A program made the position numbers and the translations under genes. A DNA stretch of 64,000 bases from Elephas maximus indicus. Lineage: Eukaryota > Chordata > Mammalia > Proboscidea > Elephantidae. Of this stretch, positions 33,201 to 45,200 are shown piece by piece. The notes beneath the pieces were generated by a model, which ran no database searches, had not been told where the DNA came from, and saw nothing but the letters and a program-made list of their open reading frames with translations. The stretch lies in assembly GCF_024166365.1 (NCBI RefSeq), contig NC_064843.1, forward strand, positions 58,118,532-58,182,531. The letters are read 5' to 3'. Positions within the stretch are counted from its first letter, which is position 1. Each line of letters opens with the position of its first letter.

Positions 33201-36200
33201 CCTCTTAACCACTGTGCCACCAGGGTTTCAGAAAAATGCTTAGCACAGAGAAAACCCCATCAGACTCTAGTGGCCACAGACATCAACGGGGCTAAGGCTA
33301 GAGGCTCGAGCCCAGCCCTATCTGCACCTCAAGGCTCCAGAGTCATGGCTGAGAAGGGATGGCCCAGTGGCCAGGCAAGCCCTGGCTTGTTCCCTGCAGA
33401 CACATGGCCACTGAGCAGCCACCTCGACCCACCTTCAGCTGCAGAACGTGACTCTCGAAAACAACTGCCTTGGCTTCCAGAGCCTTCCGCTGTTGCTCCT
33501 CCTGCTTCACGGCTTCCGACTTTTCCACCAGCTCCTTGCTGACCTTGCTGAGCTCCTGCCGGAGTTTGGCCAGCTCCGCATTCTGCCTGCAAGACAGTCA
33601 CCAGGCCCGATGACAGATGGAAAATGACTCGTGTCAGCGCCTGCCAGCCCAGAACGCCACCCCAGGGCCAGGCTGGTGCTCTGAGCCTTTCCTTCAGGGG
33701 ACCTCTTCTTTCATAAACAGCTGCCCGAGTTGTGGAGCTACTCCCCAAACCACCGCTGCAGTGCCTGGCGTGTGGGGCCTGAGTGAGCTTTGCTGGAGCC
33801 ATCACCTCTCCAGCCCAGCACACGCACCAGACAGAGCAGAGCGAACATGCCCTAGAGCAGCCCGTGCCTCCCAGGAGCTCCTAGGCGTTACAGAGAAAAG
33901 GCCAGGCGTGCTTCTCCTCAGTGCTGATCCAGGCACTGTCAACGGGCCCACAACACAGCCAACTCGGCAAGACCGCACTCCACAGACAGGCAGCCTGGGG
34001 GTCCCGTGCCCTCCTCTCTGGCCAACTCAGCTGCAGCAGAACCCTGAGTACTGTGTTCTCACAAGACAGACCATTCAACCCTGTGCTTCAAAAGTTGGGT
34101 CTCAGTACCCAACAGCAAAGTCCAGGAGCTAGAGAGACTGAAGAAGAGGGGCCACTCAGTGCCTGCCTCCTCAGCAGTGAGGCGTGGCAAGGACAATGGC
34201 TTCCCGTAGCAGCAGAGAAGACAACTCTCTAAGGCAGTGGACCGCTATCCAGAGAGGGCACCAGGCAAGGCAGGGGAGGCAAGAGGACCGCCCACCACAC
34301 TGGGGTGGCCATGCAGGCCCAGCTGGCGAGCCTGGGCCCTGGCTGCTCTGCACGGCCAGCTGCGGGCTGTGGAGCCCACCACCTCCCTGGACTCCGTATC
34401 CTCGTCTGTGCCACAGGGAAGCTGAGCAAAGCCCTCAGCGGGGCCGCAAGCATGCACGTCTCATACTCCTGAGATTCAAGACTGGGGCACTCACACCAGT
34501 GGCCAGACTCTTGGCACTTAGGGTAATGATGGGGGGCTGGGGCAGCTCCTGGACCCACAGAGCTCTGGAACCCTGGGAGGGCCTGGGAAAAAATCCATCC
34601 CACTGCTGAATACCCGCAGACTGAATGGAGGTCAGCGGCTGCTTCCTCGGAGGACACAGCTCCAGGCTTTGGAGCTGCCCCTACTTAGGGGCGATACCCA
34701 CCTCCTGAAACGGAACCAGAGCGATGGCACTCAGCCCCACGTGCTCCTCCTGCCTGTGGTGGCTGAGGAAATAGCAGCCCCAAATCTGTGGCAGGATGGC
34801 GGGTCAGGAGGAGGTGAGATGTGTGCACGCACACACCCCAAGAGCACAGAGTAGGGGAGTCCCCAGACAGGAGGGGCACTATCTGGAGATGGCCTTTAGA
34901 TTTACTCCACGGTGGGGTCGACACCGGCAAAACCAGGCCTAGGGCACAGACGTCCCTGCCAAGGCTCTCCTCCGCAGCGGTCCACCCAGTGCCCACTGAA
35001 GGACTGGACTCTCTGCTCTCCTCACCCAGGAGATGCTCTGGGGACAATGCAGAGCCCTGGACATGGTCAGCGCAGGCACGTCAGGCCAAAGGAAGTCACA
35101 GCTCCATCAGGTGGGAGAAACGCAGCTGGCTTCTACAGGGCCAGTGGATGGTCACTGTGACCTCAGACAGGGAACGGGAAGAAAGGAGAGCTGCCTTTCA
35201 CTGCGGGGGCTGAATGCTAGTCTCAGGTCCACCAGTGCTTCCGCTTAGGGGTGATCCTTACTGCGAGGACAGTGCTGAGCAGCAGCCTCTGTGCCGTGAT
35301 ACAATGCTATCACCTGGGCACACGGACATCACCATCCCTCCCAAACAGGAGGCCTTGCCAACGCAGGGCAGTGGGGGGCCAAGGCCCCAGGCCCACGGTC
35401 ATCTTAGACAATTGCCTGGTCTTAGTACTCGGGCTTCACGTGGGGGACGTGGTGAAGACAGGCATGGGGGGAGCATGCACTCTGGCAGGAAAGCAAGATG
35501 TCAGCACCAACAGTGTTGAGGGCACCAACCACATCCACACCCTGGCCCGACGGGGGAATGCTGCAGTGAAGTTTGCCTCTCCCTGCAGCTGTCACCACCA
35601 AGAGGACACTAGGCCCCGAGTTACCACTCGCACCAGAGAGGGAGGGTTCAGAACAGAGCCCAAGGCTGCCCACTGGCCTGCAGTCCGTAACAAAGCCAGG
35701 ATGTGCCTGGCCAGCCTGGCAAGAGGCCTTGGTGAGAGTCCTCCCCAAGTTCTAGAACCCTCCAGGATACAGCCATTCCTGCAGACCAGAATTTCTGGAC
35801 TTACTTGCTCTCCACCTGGCTGGTGGCCTGGTTCAAGGCATCCCTCAGGATGGAATTCTCCTGCTGCAGACGAGCCAGCTGAGTGTTGGGGCCGTTTTCC
35901 AGCTGCTCCTGAAGAGTCCGAACCTGAAAAGTCGACAACAATGGTATCAGTGGGGCAGGCAAAGCACCTGCTTTACAACGAGAGTCAGCTTCTGGGCTGA
36001 GGTCAGCCAGGACACAGCCCACAAACAGAAAGCCCCAGGAAGGTTTTGCCTGCTCTACCTGGAGGCTGGGAGGGTTGTTTAAAGCAAGAGGCCTAAGGAC
36101 CACAAAGCTCTAGCGCCAGTGTGGCCCCTACACCAGGCCTCCCAGCCCAGCCCGCCCAGGCAGCGAGCACTCACCCAGGCCCTCAAATACCCCCTGTCCG

Positions 36201-39200
36201 CCTCTGCCTCCGAGGTGGCCCAGTCAAGTACACAGCTGCAACCCACAGCTTACAATCACCTCAAGGAAGACTCATCCCAGCCCAGTGACCTCCTGCGGCT
36301 GCTCCTGTACCATGCAGGTGGAGGTCACAGCCCAGGAGAAGCAGAGTGCAGGCTGTAGAGATGAGTACCAGGGTCCTGGCTAGAGGGCCATGCTGGAGGA
36401 CCACTGCCTGGTGCCGGCCTCCAGCCCCTGATACTAGAGCTCTGCAGCCACCAGGCCTCCCTATCTGGACAGTCCTGTTCCAGGCTCCCAGGATGGTTGA
36501 GATCCTGCCCCACAGGTGGCCCCCAGGAGATGGGGACACAGGCCAGCTGCGACCAGGTGCTTTGCTCCCTGTGATGTATTCTACACCTTCCTGGTTACTA
36601 ACATCACACATACACATGCATGGAATGGGACGCCTGGCACTGCCCTGCCACATGGAGCAGCTCCTGGCCCCCCAAAAGCCTGCCCCGGCTCACAGCACCC
36701 CTGCGGCCCACCTTGCCCTGCAGCTGCTGCATCTCCTTCATGTGCTCGCGGTAGCTGGCCTGCATGCGTGCCTGTACCGCCGCCATCTCCTGGTCCCGGG
36801 CCACCAGCTGCTTCTTCACGTTGGCCTCCCCAGCTGCTGCCTTGGCCTTTTCCGCAGCCAGCTCCTGGGACAAGTAGTGAGAAGGACAGGTGAAGAGAAG
36901 GGCACAGTCACTGGGGCCAGGAGCCTATCAGACAGGACCAAGACCATCTCGAGTGGTATCTGTTACACTCAGAGTACCGTGGGGCTGGAAGGACCCTGAG
37001 AACAGACGCTGCTTAGCTCCCGCTGTGTACTGAGTTCTCAGACAGACCAGATTCAGCATAGCAGAAAGTAAGCACGAGGCCACAAGGAATCCCTGGGAAA
37101 CCCTGCTGGCCCTGTGCCATTATGGGCTAGGTGTCGACGTGGCCACAGGGAGGTGGCAGAGCCAGCATTGCCAGGGTTCAGGGGCACTGGCTCAGCCTGT
37201 GATGAGTGTACTCCAGGCAACCACAGGTCACTTTCAGGACATGAAGGTGGAGAGCCCTGATGGTAGGGGTCAGGACATGGGGGGATGCCATCCCACTGTA
37301 GCCGGGGCGTCAGCCCACCTCTGGAGAACCCCAGGGACAGATGCCATGATGCACACCAGATGCAAGCCTAGGGAGGGCTGGCCTGTGTCACTGTGGCAGT
37401 GGTGGAAGCCATGGGGCACAGGGTAACAAAACAAGCAAGGGTCCCTGATGCCATCACTCCTGGGGTAAGGGAGCTCCCTGTCTGCCCCTCCAGCCAGACC
37501 GGCAAAAGCTTGGCAGGAATACTGTGAGCCCAGCTGGCTGGGTGATGGGGTACAACTGTCCCTTGAGATTCAAGACCCTGCCCCAGCCTGGGCGGTGGAC
37601 CAGAGAAGTGGGGGACCTCTCCCTCCCCAGGCAGAGCTCCAGGTCTAGGGCCAGAGTGTCCTCCTGCCAGAGGCTGGAGGGGGCCATGAGCTAGGGGAGG
37701 TGAGGCTGTGCCGGTCGGGGGGTCATCACTTGGTGCCACTGTGGCGCTGAGTGTCTGACAGGCCCTGGGACCCCCAGGAACCACTGGCCCCACTTTTCAA
37801 AGACAATCATCCCCCGGGCCCCACCCAGGGGGAGAGACCAGCAACAGCATGCAACTCTAAGTTAAGGAGCTTCTCCTTAACTGTCTAAAGGAGTGGGGGG
37901 CAGCTACACTGTGCCACTCTGGACAAGCACCTGTCTCATTTCATCCTTGGTGAGGTGAAAATCATCGCCTCCACTTTAGAGCCAACACCGAGCCTTGGAG
38001 ATAACGAACCTGTTCAGGCCTGTGGGCAGCTGCAAGTGGCAGGACTGAGACCTGAACCTGGGACTGTGTGAGCCCAGAGGGCTCCCAGGAAGGGGTAGGT
38101 AACAAGACCCCATGCTTCCGGACTGCGCCAGAAGCTCCCAGGACACAGGACAGCACTTCAGCGGGCTAGGACTTCATTGCACTGTCTCCTCGAAAAGCAC
38201 GCCCCACCGGCCCTTGGTGGGCAAAGCAGGGCGCAGTAGGATAGCCTCACACGTGAGCAAAGCAGGAGTCCCTTTCCAGGCTGGTGCTTGTGTGCTGGGT
38301 TTCCCAGACAACAGCCTAGAGAAGTAGATGGTGGCATCAGGGCTCAGAGGCCCTGGGGAATCCATGGCCACATAAAGGGCAGGTGGCGAAGCCTCACAGG
38401 CTGTCCCCCACCCTCCTCTGCTTGCTACTTGGGCCCCCAGAGGCCAGTGCTGAGGTGTCCAGGGACGCCCTTCCCCAGCCCTAGGTGGTCCCTGTGCAGG
38501 CGCAGGGCACCAAACCCCAGTCTCCCGGGTCAGAGTAGGTACCAGAATTCAGTGGGACTCTCTCTTCCTTTGCCCTGGGCTTTGTGAAAGGACAGAGAAG
38601 GGCCCATTCTTCCCAGCCCTCCATGGCTCCTTTTTCTTCCTCCTGCATGTCCAATTCTTAATTCAGATGCACGGGTTAGACTTATTTTTTTATAGTGTCC
38701 TGAGAGGTGGGGGACACTGACCCAGTTTCCGCTGACTAAGCTGGGAGACAATGACACTCCAGTGCTCTTTCACGCACTGTCCCCAGCCCGAGTGTGGGCC
38801 CCGCATGGTGTGTGCTCCCATGGCTGGACTGCCCTGCTTATCTGGCTCAGCTCCCAATCCCAAAGGGGGACCGGCTACGGGAAGGCAGGCCTTGGAGCAC
38901 GAACACCTCCCGCTCCCCCTAGGGCACTCCATCCGTCGGGGGCCTCCATTACTGCACCATGGCTCAGAGCCCGATCCCCTCCAGGGCCCTGAGGCCCAGC
39001 AACCCAAGTGGGCACAGGATGAGATCTGTCTGAGTCACTCAGGACAGGGGCCCCAAAGAAAGGACCCCCGGAAAGAGTACGGAGTACGACAGGCCACATG
39101 TCACCGGAGCTCTGCCGGAAGCCTGGGAGATTCCCAGACGCCCAGGATGGTGCTCTGAGGTGTGGAAGCCCGCTGGTCCCTGCAAAGCTTTGACCCTCTC

Positions 39201-42200
39201 TGCAGAGACGCAACGTGTGTGTAGGGGCCACCATCTGGCAGGTGACGCCAAAAGTTCTCTGTGCCTGGATCATGCCTGCAATTGCGGACCCCAAGAAAAC
39301 AAATTAAGGAAAACCCTCTTGGTCAACTACAGAAACCTCTTTACAGGGACGAAGAAAACTTGAGGGGAACCAGGAAACACAGATCCTCCCAATCTCACCA
39401 GTTTGTGGAGGGTTAAAAAGAACTTACACATCTTCAGTCACTTAACTTCCTTACATAATTTTGCTCAACAGTACTGGGCTAGGAGACACAACCCAAGAAT
39501 CAAACAAGCACATCAGCTCTGCGGCAAACTCTCCACAGGGCCGCTGGGATCCACTGTTGTCAACTCCAGGGGCACAGGGAAGGGCAAGGACCAGATACAT
39601 GAGCCACAGCCTTGAACCATCTACACGTGGAAAGTGTAGGAGGCCAAGGCAGCTTCTTCTGGGCTAGCAGCAGCCTCGGCCGTCGTGGCCACTTGCTCCT
39701 AGGCACCTGCTCGGCAGGGCCACACACGGGTAGGCATAGTGCTTGCTCTCCAGGGGCTCCTGGTCCAATGACAGAATAAGGCGTAATCCCAACAAGGAAC
39801 CAAGTGCTGGGGGGAAAAATGGGGGTGGTGGGAGGCTCTGAATAAGGGAGATGGAACTCAGGCTCATGGATAAGGAAGAGCGGCCTGGAGGAGGTGAGCA
39901 AGGGCCCGGCATGTCTGGGTGCAGATGGGGGTGGGAGGTAGGGGAGGGGGTGGTGTACAGAGGGAGCTCAGGGTGCAGACCTCGGTCTGAAGATCAGAAG
40001 CCGTCAGCAGTTTAGAGAGGGTCCTCCCAGGCCAGCTCTGTGTTTGCGAGCCAGAGAGAAGGGAGGGCCTGGCTGGACACACCTGCAAATCCCTCGGAGC
40101 CCAGGAATCCAGGACTAGGAGAACAAAGCACTTCGGCCCAGGCGGCTCAGGGCCCCTGTAGCCAGCCACAGAGATTCTCTCGTCCTGCCTGGGGCAGGGG
40201 CTGAGGAGGGTAGCTGGGGATCAGCAGCCACCGTGGTTTTGGAAATCTTTTCACAGGGCCACCACTGATGGAGAGTCTGGACACAAATGACCAACACATG
40301 GGTGGGGGGCTGCTTTTGTAGGTCACACCCCACCCCCACTTTTTGCCCTTTCCAAGGTGGATCAAACCCCAGCAATAGGGAAGGGACAGACCTCCGTCAC
40401 CACCAGAGGCTTCCCCTCACCCCACTGGCACACCTCAAAAAAAGCAAAAAAAAAAAAAAACCGGCCCACCCTAAATTAGGGGCAGGCAGAGGTAGTAACC
40501 AGGAAACTACACAGCCAACTAGCTATGTACTCAACCCACCTGCTCTGGCTTTAGCTTTCTTTAGGGGCCACTGCATTTTCACACGGATTTCTCAGTTTGT
40601 TTAAAAGAGGGTACAGAAGAACGACTCCCCCAGATAAGACTCTTAACCAGTGGAGAGCTGGTCAGCTGGCTCTCAGGACAGCAGGGGGTGGAGCGCGGGG
40701 AGGGCGGCGGGGAGTCTGGTCTGATCTGTACCATTTGCCAATTTCTATGGTGTAAACACTCTTGTCATAGCCTACGTCACGCCCCAGAGTGATGTCAGTG
40801 AACATGGAATGAGGAAGGGATACGCAGTCAGCTCCATGAGCCAGGTGAGGGGCTCCAGCAAGCCCTGCATTCACCCACACAAGACAAGCTCACAGGAAGG
40901 CCTTGTGTAGCCAGATCTTGGGAGATGTGACAGCAGCTCACATGGGCAAAAGGCCCTGGAAGGCTTGGTCTTTTCCTCTTCTTCTGGGTGTAGCATTTAA
41001 AAAGTGGCCACCAAAGGCTCTTCCCTGGCTCCTGCCTGTCCCCTAGCAAATGGACTTTCCCTTTTGGCTCTGGGCTGCACCCCTGAACTCAGGACAGAGG
41101 TCAGGCTGCCTCACGTCTGATTCCTCACAAGCAATCAGGTCCAGGTGCCCCTGGAAGGGACATCCTTGCGTCCCAGGCCATCTCCTATGCCTGCTGCCCA
41201 AGCCCTCTCCTCCCTGTCTGCTGTGAAGGAGAGAAGCACTGCTACAGTCTACAGCCCCATGGGGCAGGCTTCCTCCCCACCCAGCAGTCCCCCAGGAAGG
41301 AGTGGAGGGAGGAAGAGGTCCTGCCTTCTGGCACCCAGAGGCTCCCTCAGATGAGGGTGATGCTCTGCTGCTCTGGCCTTCACCAGGCATCACTCACTGG
41401 GCATGAATTTTATGGGCCCAGCCGCCAGCTGACAGTAAAGTGAGGTGCTTCCTACAGGGTTGATCCATGGATCTGAGAAAAAGGGGAACGGCAGCTCCTC
41501 CAACACCTCCCCACAAGTTTTTGCTTCAATTCTCCAGAAGACAACCTTGGGTCCACTGTGCCCCCTCTTTCTCAGGCACATCCCTAGGAGAGACAGCCCT
41601 TCACAGGGACCGTTGGTGAACGGTCCAGTTTTGGTCCATCCTGACCACAAGCCAAAGTCCCTAACCCCCTGCATATATTCTGGGCGTGCTTATAACCACC
41701 AGGAAGGCAGCCTACCATCCTTCAGGGCCAAAAGGCACACTGAAGGTGAGCCCCTTGCCCCCACCTCAAGCTCCTGGGAACCACAGATTTGTCACACCAG
41801 TCTCACCACCCAACTGTGCCAGGCCTGGCCCCATAACCCAAGGGGCTCTTGGGGGATGGGGAAGGAGCCCACGGGGCGCCCTTGGCCATACCTTGTTGAG
41901 TTCCCGCAGCTTGCTCTTGGCGATGGCCGCATCTTCCTGCTCAGTGGCCAGCAGCTTCTCCTTCTCCTCCAGCTGGCGCTTCAGAATTGTCACGGGATCG
42001 CCCTTCTGAGTGGCCTATAAATGCCACGGGGCACGTTAGCCCAAGTGGAACAGACATCTCTGCTGTCCTCCCAGCAACCAGGCCTGGACCCCAACAGCAG
42101 CAGAGGCTTCCAGAGGTGAGGGCGGGAGCTTCCAGGTGGGCAGGCTCCCCCACCTTGCCGCCCACCTGCCAGGACTTGCAGGCCCAGTGCAACAGGGACG

Positions 42201-45200
42201 CCGGGGCAGCTTCCAGAGCATGTTTCCCACTGGCTCGCTTCGATGGCCCTCTAAGGGATGATGGGGGTGGGCTTAGAGGAGGGTGGTCATTTCACACCCT
42301 CAGTCATGCCCCCAGGAGACCCCCTGATGCTGACTCAGCAAGGAGCTCTGGATGCTTAGGGCAGGAACTATCAAGCCTGGTTATTAGGACACATCAGCAC
42401 ACCTCTAACCAGTAAAGGGTGCCACAAAATTCTCCAGCAAAAGTACCTCAAATTCCAACTCTGGCTATGAAACACACACATGCCAGGCAGCACCGTCTGG
42501 GGAGCAAGAGGCCACAGGCGGTGGCCAGGAGCACTAGAGTGACACTGGAGAGGGACGCGATGGGCTTGTATAATCCCCCTGCAAGAGCCCCAAGCTCTGG
42601 CCAAACCATCCGGGCTCCAGGCTCCTGGGTGCCACCCTAGGGTCCTCGCCTAGAGCATGAGCATCCCCTGGTAGGCTGGGGCGCCCATGCCAGGCAACAA
42701 CGACCCCTTGCCAGCCCCGAGAGGAGAGGTGCGTGGAAAGCCCTGCAGCAGGGAGGTGGCCCACCTTGTGCCAGGTGTCCTGGACGATGCCGGCCTTCTC
42801 TGACAGGACCTCGATCAGCTGCTGGGCCTCGCCCTCATTGAATACCATGCTTCCCAGAGTGGAGACCAGCGTCTTATAGGGCAGGTAGAGAGGGCTGTCG
42901 GCCTCCAGGACCACTGTGCAACGGGAGGGAAGGAGCAAGCTTAGGCACTGAGATGCAGATGCACAGCAAACCTGATCAGACCCAGAGAGGAAGAGGGCTC
43001 CAGACAGGGTCGAGGGGGCTCTCACTGCCCAGGTCTCCTTGTGGGCTGGGTACAGTGAGCATGACTCAGGGCACCTCTGCTCTGTCAGGGTTCTGAGAAA
43101 CTGACCAAACTAAGGCTCCTTGCACATCCTCCAAAGTGCCCCAAGACAGCTGAGGGAAAGTCTAAGAAGTAAAGAAAGGCTATTGTCCTTGGTGGGGGTA
43201 ATGCTCCTGCTTCTTTATCATCAAAAAGACCCTAAGCAGAATTAAGCAAGGTATGTTTTTCCCACAGGTGTTTTTTTTCCCCCTTCCCTCTTTTTCCAGC
43301 AAACCACTTGGTTCAGGTCTCGCCCTTCATGGCTCAGCAAGGCTCCCTCACAGCCAGTGAGCAAGCCCCATACCCTGAGGGTCCTGGCTGAACAGCAGGC
43401 CTATCACTCACTACAAACATAAATGCCCTGAGCCACAAACCAGCAGTCAAGGCAGAAGGATGGAGAGGAAAGGGGCTTCCTTCTCAAGGGCATCCTGCAA
43501 CTTTCTCTGGGGTCCCACTGCTAGGAGCAAATACTTCTTCAGCACCCCCAATGCCACTTCAGCAGTGCCAGGCTTTGGGAGAGGGAAAGCCGGGCTGGAT
43601 TTTGCCAGAGCAGGCCTGCCCACTGTCAGTCCACTAGTGGCAGCCTGGATGACAGACCTGCTCACCAACAGCTGTCACTTCTGAAAGCTGCCCAAAGTTG
43701 TACTCTCTCCTGCGGCCTGAACACAACAGAAGGTGCGCCTTGCCTGGCCGGAGCCCACCTGCAGCGCCCTGGCACTTGCACCTGTTGTGGCCCAAGTCCG
43801 CCCACAGACAACAGACAGCCTAGACTGGAGCTACGGCAAGGCAAAGAAGCTGCTGCTCCTGCTGCTGCTGTCAGGGCACCGAGGAACATGACGGCAGAAG
43901 GTTTCCATGGCAACCCTAAACACTCTGGCTTGTCACAATATTTCTACTTACTAGTCACAATATTTTCATTACGAGTCAAAGCATTTAGCATGATACCTTA
44001 ATAAGAAGAGTGTGGGATGTGGGCACTCTGCTAGCAACACCTTCGTTTTGTAACTTAATTTGGTGAAGCTTGGAAGATTAAAAACAAGCGCATTGATAAT
44101 GAAGGTTGAAGAGGTCACGGGTAAAACCAAAACGGGTGCCCTCCACAGCCTTAGTTCTTTACATCTAAGTATATACCTCTATCTACCTCTCCAAACAAAA
44201 CTAAATCTGTGGCCGCCAGGTCAATTCTTACTCATGGCGGCCCTATAGGATAGAGTAGAACTGCCCCATAGGGTTTCCAAGGCTGTGTACACCTTTCCTT
44301 TCCAAGGACTGCCACAGCTTTCTCCCACCTAGTGGCTCGCGGATTCAAACCGTTGACCGTTTGGTTAGCAGCCGAGCGCTTAATAACCACTGTGCAACCA
44401 GGACTCCTTATACGCAAAAAATCCACTGCTGTCGAGTCAATTCCGACTCATAGCAACCCTACAGGACAGAGTAAAACTGCCCCATAGAGTTTCCAAGGAG
44501 CGCCTGGCAGATATATAATACACTGATAAAAAAATATATATAAAATTATTTCTGTTGCTAGCTGCCATCCAGTCAGCTCCGACTCATGGCTACCTTAGCT
44601 GTGACAAAACAAAACACTTCCCTGTCCTGCACCATCTTCATGGTTGTTGATCCGAGTCCACTAATATATGATACATAATAATTATATATAAGTACAGATA
44701 TAATTTATAACATACAAATAATTTTAGTAGTGAATTTACACACAGTACAGGAAATTTGGCTTATCACTAAACCAAAAGAGCACAAGCGCCCTCACGAGTC
44801 TGCCATCTGGAGGAAGCCTCCCACCCTGCAGACACGCATCTCTGGCTGTGCTCTCCTGGGCTGGGGGGATCCACTAAAGACACCACTGGAGTTATAAACT
44901 GGACAGGACCCCTGCCTACAGCTCTGTCCCTCTTCCCTTCCTGACTCAGGAGGGTCTACCCCTTCCCTCTCCAGTGCTGGCCAGGGGCCCCAGGTAGCTA
45001 CTGGGCACCTGAAACATGGCCAGCAAATGGGCTGTGCTGCAGGGGTGCATATGGACCAGCTGTCAAAGCCTTGGTATCAAAGAGGGCATACAACATCTGT
45101 AATCATTCTTCATACTGACTGCATGCTGAAATAAGATTTTTGATATATGGAGTTAAAGTATGTTACTAAAGCTAATTCCATTTGTTTCTTTTTACCTTTT

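Larger units (their letters stand above)
29699..33432 (-). other. RRBP1: RRBP1 intron between coding exons 6 and 7
   Basis: This GT-AG intron is 3734 bases long. It holds a 59-bp tandem repeat (31045-31278), a solo LTR (31580-32072), a reversed MIR (32130-32330), and a sense MIR (32850-33258) split by an AfroSINE (33056-33234). Confidence 0.85.
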
